From assembly GCA_031286585.1 (NCBI GenBank), contig JAITUC010000031.1:62001-126000 (forward strand): DNA of 64,000 nt, read 5' to 3'. Positions 49,698-56,851 of this stretch are shown piece after piece; positions within the stretch are counted from its first letter, which is position 1, and each line of letters opens with the position of its first letter. A model generated the notes under the pieces. The model had not been told where the DNA came from. It made no database searches and was given only the letters and a program-made list of their open reading frames with translations. The stretch is from Delftia acidovorans. Lineage in GTDB: Bacteria > Pseudomonadota > Gammaproteobacteria > Burkholderiales > Burkholderiaceae_C. The translations under genes were made by a program, and so were the position numbers.

Positions 49698-50597
49698 TCA
49701 GTTGTCGGCCTGCGGGCGGCGCACGGTGCGGAACACGTACTTGAGCGCGTCGCCGATGGTGCTTTCCCAGACCGGCCATTCATGCTTGCCGTTGACGATG
49801 CGCAGCTCGGCGGGCTGCTTGTTCCTGCGCAGCTGGGCGTAGAGCTGGGCGGCGTCGGACTCGATCATGAACTCATCGTCGTCGCCCGAGTTGATGTACA
49901 TGGGCACGCTGATCTTGCGGGCGAGAAAGCTGTCCCAGAGCACGGGGTAGTTGTAGCTCTTCCAGACGGTGGTGCTGTACTGGCCGCCGGTGTTGGGCTC
50001 GGCAAAGACCTTGACCGAGCGTGCCGAGGAATCGGCGGGCGGCTCGGGGTTGTAGATGGCGGGGCTCAGCAGGGCGGCGGCCTGGAATTTCTCGGGATAC
50101 TTGAGCACGTAGCGCAGCGCGCCGTAGCCGCCCATGGACAGGCCGCCGATCACGCGGCCGTCGCGGCTGGTGAGCGTGCGGTACTTCTTCTCGACATGGG
50201 GGACGAGGTCCTGGAAGAAGGCCGTCTCCATGGGCTCCTTGAGGTCCACGTACCAGGTCGTTCCCGCATCGGGCATGACGATGATGGCGGGCGGGATCTC
50301 TCCGTTCTGGATCAGCTGGTCCACGGTGCGCAGCAGATTGCCCTTGACGGGCCAGTCATTGCGCTGGCCGTCATTGCCGTGCAGCAGGTACATGACGGGG
50401 TAGCGCAGCCTGGACTGGGCGTCGTAGCCCGTGGGCAGGTAGACGTTGTAGGTCCAGCTGCGCTGCAGCGTGGCGCTCTTGAACTCGGCGGCCTCGATGG
50501 AGCCGGCCTGGGCGGCTGTGCCGGCCAGCAGCGCGGCGGCTGCCACCGTGCCGGTGGCGGCCTGGCGCAGGACGAAGGAAAAGGAAAGTTGGCGCAT
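49698..50597 (-). CDS. Secreted alpha/beta-hydrolase, esterase D-like
   Basis: A 299-residue exported esterase. The signal peptide is residues 1-31 (QAATGTVAAAALLAGTAAQA). The nucleophile is in GGLSMGGYGAL (G-x-S-x-G, about 147-157), Asp is probably in SGDDDEFM, and His is in GKHEWPVW. The fold resembles Ig-Fc-binding/feruloyl esterase D proteins (YPVMYLLHGNDG). Natural substrate unknown. It converges with fumC. Confidence 0.85.
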   Translation of the reverse strand: MRQLSFSFVLRQAATGTVAAAALLAGTAAQAGSIEAAEFKSATLQRSWTYNVYLPTGYDAQSRLRYPVMYLLHGNDGQRNDWPVKGNLLRTVDQLIQNGEIPPAIIVMPDAGTTWYVDLKEPMETAFFQDLVPHVEKKYRTLTSRDGRVIGGLSMGGYGALRYVLKYPEKFQAAALLSPAIYNPEPPADSSARSVKVFAEPNTGGQYSTTVWKSYNYPVLWDSFLARKISVPMYINSGDDDEFMIESDAAQLYAQLRRNKQPAELRIVNGKHEWPVWESTIGDALKYVFRTVRRPQADN

Positions 50598-50728
50598 GGT
50601 TTTTTGTCTCCTGTGGGCCGTGGCGGCTGGCCACGGCTGCGCCAATGTAATCGAGGGCCTGCGCACCTCGCACCCGCATGCGGCCGGACCGTCGCCTGGG
50701 CGACTGTGGCCCTCAGCCGGGGCGGCCC

Positions 50729-51955
50729 TCAGCCGGGAGCACGCTGCGCGTGGCGCAGCGCGCTGCGAAAGCCCAGTTGCCCCAGTACGCAGGCCACGAC
50801 CAGGGCCAGCGCTGCTGACAGCGCCGGGTTGCTGCCCAGGCTGGCGCCCAGCGTGCACAGGCCGCCCACAGCCATCTGGGTGCTGCCGTAGACACCGGCG
50901 GCCGAGCCCGTGAGGCGCGGATGCACGCTGAGCGCGCTGGCCAGCGCCGCAGGGCTGGTCAGGCCCGAGCCCAGCGCGAACAGCACCATCAGCGCGACCA
51001 CGATGGCCGGCGTGAGCTGGTTGAACAGGGCCAGCAACAGCAGCATGGCCGCGCTGGCCAGGCTCAGCAGATTGCCGTTGAGCATCAGCCGCTCCAGGGG
51101 CCAGTGGCGTATCAGCTGGCGGGCCAGCGCATTGCCCACGGCCATGCCGCCCATGAGCACACCCAGGTAGATGGCCACCTCGTGCTTGCTGGAGTGCAGA
51201 TGCTCGATGAACACGAAGGGCGCCGCCGCCAGGAATGCATAGATGGACGTGGTGGCGCAGCCGCCGCCCACGGCAAAGCCCACGAAGGCCGGGGAGCGCA
51301 GCAGACTGCGGTAGTCGTCACGGATGGTGCCCAGGTGCAGGCGGCCCGTGGGCTGGCCGGTTTCGGGCAGCAGCTTCCAGATGGCGAAGGCCGTCACGCC
51401 GCCGACCACGGCCAGCGTGCCGAAGATGGCGCGCCAGCCCAGGGCATCGTCGATGGCCGAGCCGATGGCCGGCGCGATGCCCGGGCCGATCATCATCATC
51501 AGGTTGAGCAGCGCCAGGCTGCCCACGGCGTTTTCGGGCGTGCTCGAGTCGCGCGCAATGGCGCGGCCCAGGGCCAGGCCGGCGCAGCCGCCCAGCGCCT
51601 GGAGCAGCCGCGCGCCGATCAGCCAGGGGGCGGACGGGGCGAGAAAGGCCGCCAGGCTGGCCAGCGCATAGAGGATGAGCCCGGCCAGCAGCATGGGGCG
51701 GCGCCCCAGGCTGTCCGACAGCGGGCCGTAGATCAGCTGGCCCACGCCCAGGCCCAGGATGTAGACCGTGATGGTCAGCTGCATCTGGCTGGCGCCGGCC
51801 TGGAGCTGGCGTGCCGCATCGGGCAGGGCGGGCAGGAACATGTGCATGGCCAGCGTGCCGACGATGGTCACGATCACCAGCAGCCATAGCGGCGCCTTGC
51901 GGCTGGCCGCAGTATGGCCCTGCGCGGGTGGCAGCGAAGAGTGCTCGGCCGCCAT
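50729..51955 (-). CDS. Bcr/CflA-type MFS drug transporter
   Basis: A 408-residue 12-span major facilitator of the DHA1 Bcr/CflA group. Loop 2-3 motif PLSDSLGRRPMLL (about 81-93) and TM1 sequence GTLAMHMFLPALPDAAR are typical. Transport is proton/drug antiport; substrate is unknown. It starts 1 bp after the MarR stop codon, so repressor and pump form an operon controlled by the MarR protein. Confidence 0.88.
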   Translation of the reverse strand: MAAEHSSLPPAQGHTAASRKAPLWLLVIVTIVGTLAMHMFLPALPDAARQLQAGASQMQLTITVYILGLGVGQLIYGPLSDSLGRRPMLLAGLILYALASLAAFLAPSAPWLIGARLLQALGGCAGLALGRAIARDSSTPENAVGSLALLNLMMMIGPGIAPAIGSAIDDALGWRAIFGTLAVVGGVTAFAIWKLLPETGQPTGRLHLGTIRDDYRSLLRSPAFVGFAVGGGCATTSIYAFLAAAPFVFIEHLHSSKHEVAIYLGVLMGGMAVGNALARQLIRHWPLERLMLNGNLLSLASAAMLLLLALFNQLTPAIVVALMVLFALGSGLTSPAALASALSVHPRLTGSAAGVYGSTQMAVGGLCTLGASLGSNPALSAALALVVACVLGQLGFRSALRHAQRAPG

Positions 51956-51956
51956 C

Positions 51957-52466
51957 TCAGGCAGCCTGCTCGTCGGGCAGGTCCTCGTCGGACGCGGGCT
52001 CGGCGGCCATGGCTTGCAGCAGGCGCTGCAGCGTGGCGTATGCCGCATCCAGTTCCTCGGGCGGCACGGCGCCCAGCACCTGGGCACGCGCCTGCTGCAG
52101 CAGGCCCTGCACGGCTTCGACCTGGGCATGGCCGGCTGGCGTGAGCTGGATTTTCCTGACGCGGCGGTCGCTGTCGTCCACGCGTTCTATCCAGCCCTGG
52201 GCGGCCAGGCCGTCCACCAGCCGCACGACGGAGGAGCTGTCCAGCGCCAGCGAGTGGGCCAGGTCCTTCTGGCGCATGGCCTCGGGCGAGCGCGCCAGGT
52301 GCATCAGCGGCATCCAAAGCGCCTGGGTCAGTCCCATGGGCGCCAGCAGCCGGTCCAGCGTGCGGCGCCACTGCTTGTTCACCTGTCCCAGCGTGAACAT
52401 GAAATGCCTTTGCACGGCAGCGGGGTCGGCCTGCGTGGGCGGGAAGGGGGCGAAAGGGGACGACAT
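51957..52466 (-). CDS. MarR-family transcriptional regulator
   Basis: A 169-residue winged-helix repressor. The HTH is within RQKDLAHSLALDSSSVVRLVDGLAAQGWIERV (about 66-98), followed by the wing DDSDRRVRKIQLT. The start is set at ATG 52466, because the next in-frame ATG upstream (52496) lies inside the operator palindrome. Such repressors release DNA when they bind phenolic ligands, derepressing themselves and the downstream pump. Confidence 0.87.
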   Translation of the reverse strand: MSSPFAPFPPTQADPAAVQRHFMFTLGQVNKQWRRTLDRLLAPMGLTQALWMPLMHLARSPEAMRQKDLAHSLALDSSSVVRLVDGLAAQGWIERVDDSDRRVRKIQLTPAGHAQVEAVQGLLQQARAQVLGAVPPEELDAAYATLQRLLQAMAAEPASDEDLPDEQAA

Positions 52467-52480
52467 CGGGTGATATTCAA

Positions 52481-52500
52481 ATAGTTGGCATCCCAATTAT
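52481..52500. promoter_or_regulatory. MarR operator palindrome
   Basis: ATAGTTGG-CATC-CCAATTAT: 8-bp arms with one mismatch around 4 bp, 15 bp before the marR ATG. Size and place fit an autoregulatory MarR site. Confidence 0.65.
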
Positions 52501-52617
52501 CTGCATATCAACGATGTCGTTGGCGAGGCCGCCCTGATACATCCGCATGCATCAGGGTCTTGCCCGCAGTGCCGGGGCCGTGGGCCGGGGCCCTGTGCCG
52601 GAGCCGTGTGCCGGCAG

Positions 52618-53304
52618 TTACATGCCCAGCGACTTGAGCAGTTCGTCGGTGTCGGTGCTGGCGTCGGGCGCGGGCGCTGCGGCCGGGGCGCTGGCGGCGG
52701 TCTGGGCCATGAGCGCATCGGGATCGGGGCGCTCCTGGGGCTCGAAGTCCACGACCTTGATGAACTCGGTGCGGTCCATGGCCAGTTCGAGGTAGAAGAT
52801 GTTGTTGTTGCCCGTGTAGAAGGTCACGCGGCGCGCCTCGGGGGAGTCGAGGTTGGCGTCCACGCTGAGGTTGACCTGCTTGTTCAGGCGGATCATCTTG
52901 GGCTGGCTCTGGGTGATATAGGTCTGAAGCTCGCGCTGGACCTTGCTGGTGAAGTCGCCCACCACCTGGTTCATCAGCTCGCCCATGACGTTGCTGACAT
53001 CGTCCGAGGTATAGGAGGTGGCCAGGTCATCCTCGCCCATGCCCATGCTCAGCATGTAGCTGCGGTACAGCTCCATGGCGGCGGCGGCCGAGAAGTTGAT
53101 GATCACCAGGCCCGAGAAGCCGCCGTCCACCAGGACAAAGCAGCCGATGTCGGGCTTGAGGCTGGTCTTGGTGATGCGTTGCACCATGCCCGAATACTGG
53201 ATGGGGCACTGCGTGGCCACCTGGAGCACACGGGATACCGAATTGCAAAGGCTGATCAGCACGTCTTCCGTGCCATGGACGATGGGGTGTTGGGGCTGGG
53301 TCAT
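52618..53304 (-). CDS. CheX-like / DUF3334 protein
   Basis: A 228-residue protein of the CheC/CheX-like fold group. Characteristic sequence is SYTSDDVSNVMGELMNQVVGDFTSKVQREL (about 97-126), which resembles the NxxxxE...N helices of CheX-type phosphatases. C-terminal Ala/Pro-rich linker and DTDELLKSLGM. In related bacteria it is annotated DUF3334. Role in chemotaxis or signalling is inferred only. It is divergent from the ParB-like gene. Confidence 0.75.
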   Translation of the reverse strand: MTQPQHPIVHGTEDVLISLCNSVSRVLQVATQCPIQYSGMVQRITKTSLKPDIGCFVLVDGGFSGLVIINFSAAAAMELYRSYMLSMGMGEDDLATSYTSDDVSNVMGELMNQVVGDFTSKVQRELQTYITQSQPKMIRLNKQVNLSVDANLDSPEARRVTFYTGNNNIFYLELAMDRTEFIKVVDFEPQERPDPDALMAQTAASAPAAAPAPDASTDTDELLKSLGM

Positions 53305-53444
53305 GAGGTCAACGGGACAAAATTGTGAGCGATTATGGGTGCAAGTCCGTTGTTGCGACCATTTGTAACCCCGAAGGCGTATTCTGGATGCCGGACCAGG
53401 CAGCCCGCCGGGTCCGCACTTTCGATGCAATGGAGGTTTGGACG

Positions 53445-54083
53445 ATGAGAGCACAGCAGCATCTGATCCGGGTTTCTCTGGACGCACTGCGTCCCACGCA
53501 GATGACCATAGGCGCGGCCGAAGTGCAGACCAAGCGCGCCCAGTGGGGCCGCCTCAAGCGCAAGGAGCGCGAAGGCGTTCTGGCATCGCACTGGTTTCCC
53601 GCCGTGCTGGGGCCGCATGGCCTGCACTACATCGTCGACCATCACCACCTGGGGCTGGCGCTGACGCAGGAGTCCGTGGAGCAGGTCTGGGTCATGCAGC
53701 TGGCCGATTTCAGCGAGGCCGATCCGCTGATGTTCTGGCGCCTGATGGAATTCCACCAATGGGCCCATCCGTATGACGAGCGCGGCCGCCGCTGCGACTG
53801 GGCCAAGATGCCCGAGCAGTTGGACCGCCTGCGCGACGACCCCTACCGCAGCCTGGCCGGCGCCGTGCGCAAGGCCGGAGGCTATGCCAAGGACACGGCG
53901 CCTTTCGTCGAATTCCTCTGGGCCGATTTTTTCCGAACGCGCTTTGCACCCAAGGACCTGCGCAGCGGCAAGGGCGATGTGGCCTTGCCGGAGCAGGCCC
54001 TGCACGAGGCCCTGGGCCTGGCGCACGGCGCCGAGGCGCGCTACCTGCCGGGGTGGTCCGGCGTCGTTGCTCCGCAATCCTGA
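53445..54083 (+). CDS. ParB-like nuclease-fold protein
   Basis: A 212-residue protein of the ParBc_2-type family. It shows RVSLDALRPTQMTIGAAEVQTKR (about 8-30) and HWFPAVLGPHGLHYIVDHHHLGLAL (about 46-70), the conserved ParB/Srx-like core with a His-rich motif. It is not the chromosomal ParB: no HTH or CTPase box (GERR) is present. TGGAGG precedes the ATG at 53445. It overlaps the SulP transporter start (TGATG at 54081-54085). Function unknown. Confidence 0.78.
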   Translation: MRAQQHLIRVSLDALRPTQMTIGAAEVQTKRAQWGRLKRKEREGVLASHWFPAVLGPHGLHYIVDHHHLGLALTQESVEQVWVMQLADFSEADPLMFWRLMEFHQWAHPYDERGRRCDWAKMPEQLDRLRDDPYRSLAGAVRKAGGYAKDTAPFVEFLWADFFRTRFAPKDLRSGKGDVALPEQALHEALGLAHGAEARYLPGWSGVVAPQS

Positions 54084-55708
54084 TGCGTGCGCCTGGCCTG
54101 CCTGCCTTGGCCGATTGGGGCGCCGGCCTGTCCATCGCGGGCCTGCTGCTGCCCGAGGCCGTGGCCTATTCGGGCATCGCCGGCCTGCCGCCGCAGGCCG
54201 GGGTGATTGCGCTGTTCGCCGGGCTGCTGGCCTATGGCCTGCTGGGGACCAGCCGCTTCGCCATCGTCTCGGCCACGTCCTCTTCCGCCGCCGTGCTGCT
54301 GGCGGCTACGGCGTCCATGGCCGGCACCTCGCCGCAGCAGCGCATGCTGCTGGGCGTGGGCATCGTGCTGCTGACGGGCCTGTTCTTCGTGGTGGCGGGG
54401 CTGGCGCGGCTGGGCGCCGTATCCAACTTCATCGCCAAGCCCGTGCTGCGTGGCTTTGCGCTGGGGCTGGCGCTGACCATCGTGGTCAAGCAGATCCCGC
54501 ATGCCGTCGCCTTCCAGCCCGTGCATGGCGATCTGCCGCGCTTTGTCTGGGAGTTGCTGGCCGGCTGGCGGCACTGGAATGCAGCGGGTCTGGCCATGGC
54601 CGTTGCGGCGTTGCTGCTGATGCGTGCGCTGGGCCGCTGGCGCAGCCTGCCTGCGGCCTTGCTGGTGATTGCGGCCGGCATTGCGCTGGATGCGGGCGGC
54701 TGGTGCGCGCGCTGGGGCATTGCGGCCGTGGGGCCGATACGGCTGGACTTCTCCAACCCCGGCATTCCCTCGCTGTCGCGCGCCGAATGGCTGCGCCTGG
54801 GCGAGCTGGCCTTTGCGATGGCGCTCATCCTCTATGCCGAGTCCTATGGCTCCATCCGCAGCTTTGCGCTGCGCCATGGCGACCGCGTCGATGCCAACCG
54901 CGACCTGATGGCGCTGGGTGCGGCCAACCTGCTGTCGGGCGTGTTCCATGGCATGCCCGTGGGCGCGGGCTACTCGGCCACATCGGCCAACGAGGTGGCG
55001 GGCGCGCAAAGCCGGGCCGCGGGCCTGGTGGCCTGCGCCGTGGTGGGCCTGGCCGTCTGGCTGCTGCTGCCCTGGATAGAGCGCACGCCGGAGCCGCTGC
55101 TGGCCGCCATCGTCATCCACGCCGTGGGCCACACGCTGAACCCTGCCGCGCTGCGTCCCTACTTCGCCTGGCGGCGGGATCGCCTGATCGTGGTGCTGGC
55201 CTTCCTTGCCGTGCTGGCGCTGGGCGTGCTCGACGGGCTGCTGCTGGCCATCGCGGCCAGCCTGCTCATGCTGCTGCAAACGCTGTCCCGCTCGCACGTG
55301 AGCTGGCTCGGCAGGCTGGGAGACACGCATGACTTTGTCGATGCCGCACGCCACCCCGACGCGGTGGTGCCGGCCGGCCTGCTGATCGCGCGGCCCGAGG
55401 CGCCGCTGTTCTTCGGCAATGCCGACCCGGTGTTTGCGGCCATCCGGGAGCGCCTGCAATCCCTGCCGTCGCCCCGCGGCGTGGTGCTCAGCCTGGAGGA
55501 TTCGGCCGATCTCGATGCCACCAGTGTCGAGGCGCTGTGCGACTTCGCGGCCCAGTTGCGGCAACTGGGCGTGCCGCTGGCCCTGGCCCGCGTCAAGGAC
55601 CCCGTGCGCGATCTGCTGGCGCGCGTGGGCAATCCGGCCCTGCCGCCCGACAGCTATGCGGGCTGGAGCGTGGACGACGCCGTGCGCCAGTTGCAGGTCC
55701 CTGTGTGA
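54083..55708 (+). CDS. SulP-family anion transporter with STAS domain
   Basis: A 541-residue inner-membrane transporter of the SLC26/SulP family, with about 12-14 spans (residues 10-400). It starts with GLPALADWGAGLSIAGLLLPEAVAYSGIAGLPPQAG, the family's TM1 signature. A cytoplasmic STAS domain follows (about 435-541; VVLSLEDSADLDATSVEAL). Substrates in the family include sulfate, bicarbonate and dicarboxylates; none can be assigned here. It is translationally coupled to the ParB-like gene. Confidence 0.88.
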   Translation: MRAPGLPALADWGAGLSIAGLLLPEAVAYSGIAGLPPQAGVIALFAGLLAYGLLGTSRFAIVSATSSSAAVLLAATASMAGTSPQQRMLLGVGIVLLTGLFFVVAGLARLGAVSNFIAKPVLRGFALGLALTIVVKQIPHAVAFQPVHGDLPRFVWELLAGWRHWNAAGLAMAVAALLLMRALGRWRSLPAALLVIAAGIALDAGGWCARWGIAAVGPIRLDFSNPGIPSLSRAEWLRLGELAFAMALILYAESYGSIRSFALRHGDRVDANRDLMALGAANLLSGVFHGMPVGAGYSATSANEVAGAQSRAAGLVACAVVGLAVWLLLPWIERTPEPLLAAIVIHAVGHTLNPAALRPYFAWRRDRLIVVLAFLAVLALGVLDGLLLAIAASLLMLLQTLSRSHVSWLGRLGDTHDFVDAARHPDAVVPAGLLIARPEAPLFFGNADPVFAAIRERLQSLPSPRGVVLSLEDSADLDATSVEALCDFAAQLRQLGVPLALARVKDPVRDLLARVGNPALPPDSYAGWSVDDAVRQLQVPV

Positions 55709-55751
55709 TTCCGGCGTAATTCCAGCGTGATGTCCGCCCCGGTGCAGCGCC

Positions 55752-56738
55752 TCAGCCCGCCGCCTGGGTGGACTCGCGCACGATGCAGCGCCCCTGCATG
55801 ATCACCTTGCGCAGCGGCAGGTCCGGCGTGTGCAGCCGCTCCATGAGCAGGCCGAATGCGGCGCGGCCCATGGCCTCCACCGGCTGCTCGATCACGGTGA
55901 TGGCGGGGGCCACCAGTTCTGTCCAGCGCTCGTTGTCGAAACCGGCAAGCGCCACATCGCCCGGGATGCGCAGGCCTGCGGCGCGTATCGCGCGCAGGCA
56001 GCCTTCCAGCAGCAGGCTGTTGCTTGCCACGAAGGCATCGGGCCGCTGCGGCTGGCGCAGCCATTGCGCGACCTCGGCCTCGGCGGCATCGCTGGTCGGG
56101 GGCAACTGGCGCAAGTCGGGCGCCAGGCCCGCATCGCGCATGGCGGCCAGATAGCCGTCGCAGCGCTCGCGCGCCGTGCTGCTGGTGCTGCCGAAGACGC
56201 CGGCAATGCGGCGGCAGCCCTGGTCCACCAGATGCCCGACCAGGGTGGCGCAGGCCTGGGCGTTGTCCAGCACCACGCAGTCATGGAAGGCCGGGGTGCC
56301 CGCCCGGTCCACCAGGACGACGGGGAACTCCAGCTGCATGCGCTCCAGCTTGTGTAGGCTGGCCTGGGTGGGCGCGAAGATCAGCCCCGCGATGCGCTCC
56401 TCCTGCATGAGCTGAAGGTACATGGCTTCGCGCTGCGGGTCTTCGTCGGTATTGCACAACAGCACACGCCGGCCCTGGCGATAGGCCTCGGCCTCGACCG
56501 CGCGGATCAGGGCCGTGAAAAACGGGTTGCGTATGTCGGCCACCAGCACGCCCATGGGCCCCGCGTCGCGGGCGCGCAGCCGGCGCGCCATGAGATTGGG
56601 CCGGTAGCCCGTGGCCTGCACGGCGGCCGCGACCCGCGCCCGGACCTCCTCGCTGACCGAGCCGCCAGCCAGCGCGCGCGATACCGTCGATTTGGAAACC
56701 CCGGCCGCACGGGCCACATCGTTGATGCTGATGCTCAA
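55752..56738 (-). CDS. LacI-family regulator of the fru operon
   Basis: A 328-residue repressor divergent from fruBKA. N-terminal HTH (INDVARAAGVSKSTVSRAL, residues 5-23) and hinge helix, then a periplasmic-binding-like effector domain (GPMGVLVADIRNPFF from about 60). Position and the intervening operator make it the likely fructose-responsive regulator (FruR/Cra-like role). Effector is probably fructose 1-phosphate or fructose 1,6-bisphosphate by analogy. Confidence 0.88.
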   Translation of the reverse strand: MSISINDVARAAGVSKSTVSRALAGGSVSEEVRARVAAAVQATGYRPNLMARRLRARDAGPMGVLVADIRNPFFTALIRAVEAEAYRQGRRVLLCNTDEDPQREAMYLQLMQEERIAGLIFAPTQASLHKLERMQLEFPVVLVDRAGTPAFHDCVVLDNAQACATLVGHLVDQGCRRIAGVFGSTSSTARERCDGYLAAMRDAGLAPDLRQLPPTSDAAEAEVAQWLRQPQRPDAFVASNSLLLEGCLRAIRAAGLRIPGDVALAGFDNERWTELVAPAITVIEQPVEAMGRAAFGLLMERLHTPDLPLRKVIMQGRCIVRESTQAAG

Positions 56739-56742
56739 TGCA

Positions 56743-56756
56743 ATCGTTCCCGTTGG
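56743..56756. promoter_or_regulatory. Degenerate second fru operator before the LacI-type gene
   Basis: ATCGTTCCCGTTGG partly matches the perfect site at 56826-56841 and lies just upstream of the regulator ATG, suggesting autoregulation. Confidence 0.35.
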
Positions 56757-56825
56757 TTGTGGTGTGCCGCAGAGGATAACTCCAAAGAATTGCCAGGTTA
56801 TGTTGCAGTGCAGATTGACTGATGG

Positions 56826-56841
56826 TTGGGAACGTTCCCAA
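56826..56841. promoter_or_regulatory. fru operator, perfect LacI-type palindrome
   Basis: TTGGGAACGTTCCCAA, a 16-bp perfect palindrome with the central CG typical of LacI-family operators, 10 bp before the fruB start. Confidence 0.82.
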
Positions 56842-56851
56842 AATCCGCGCC

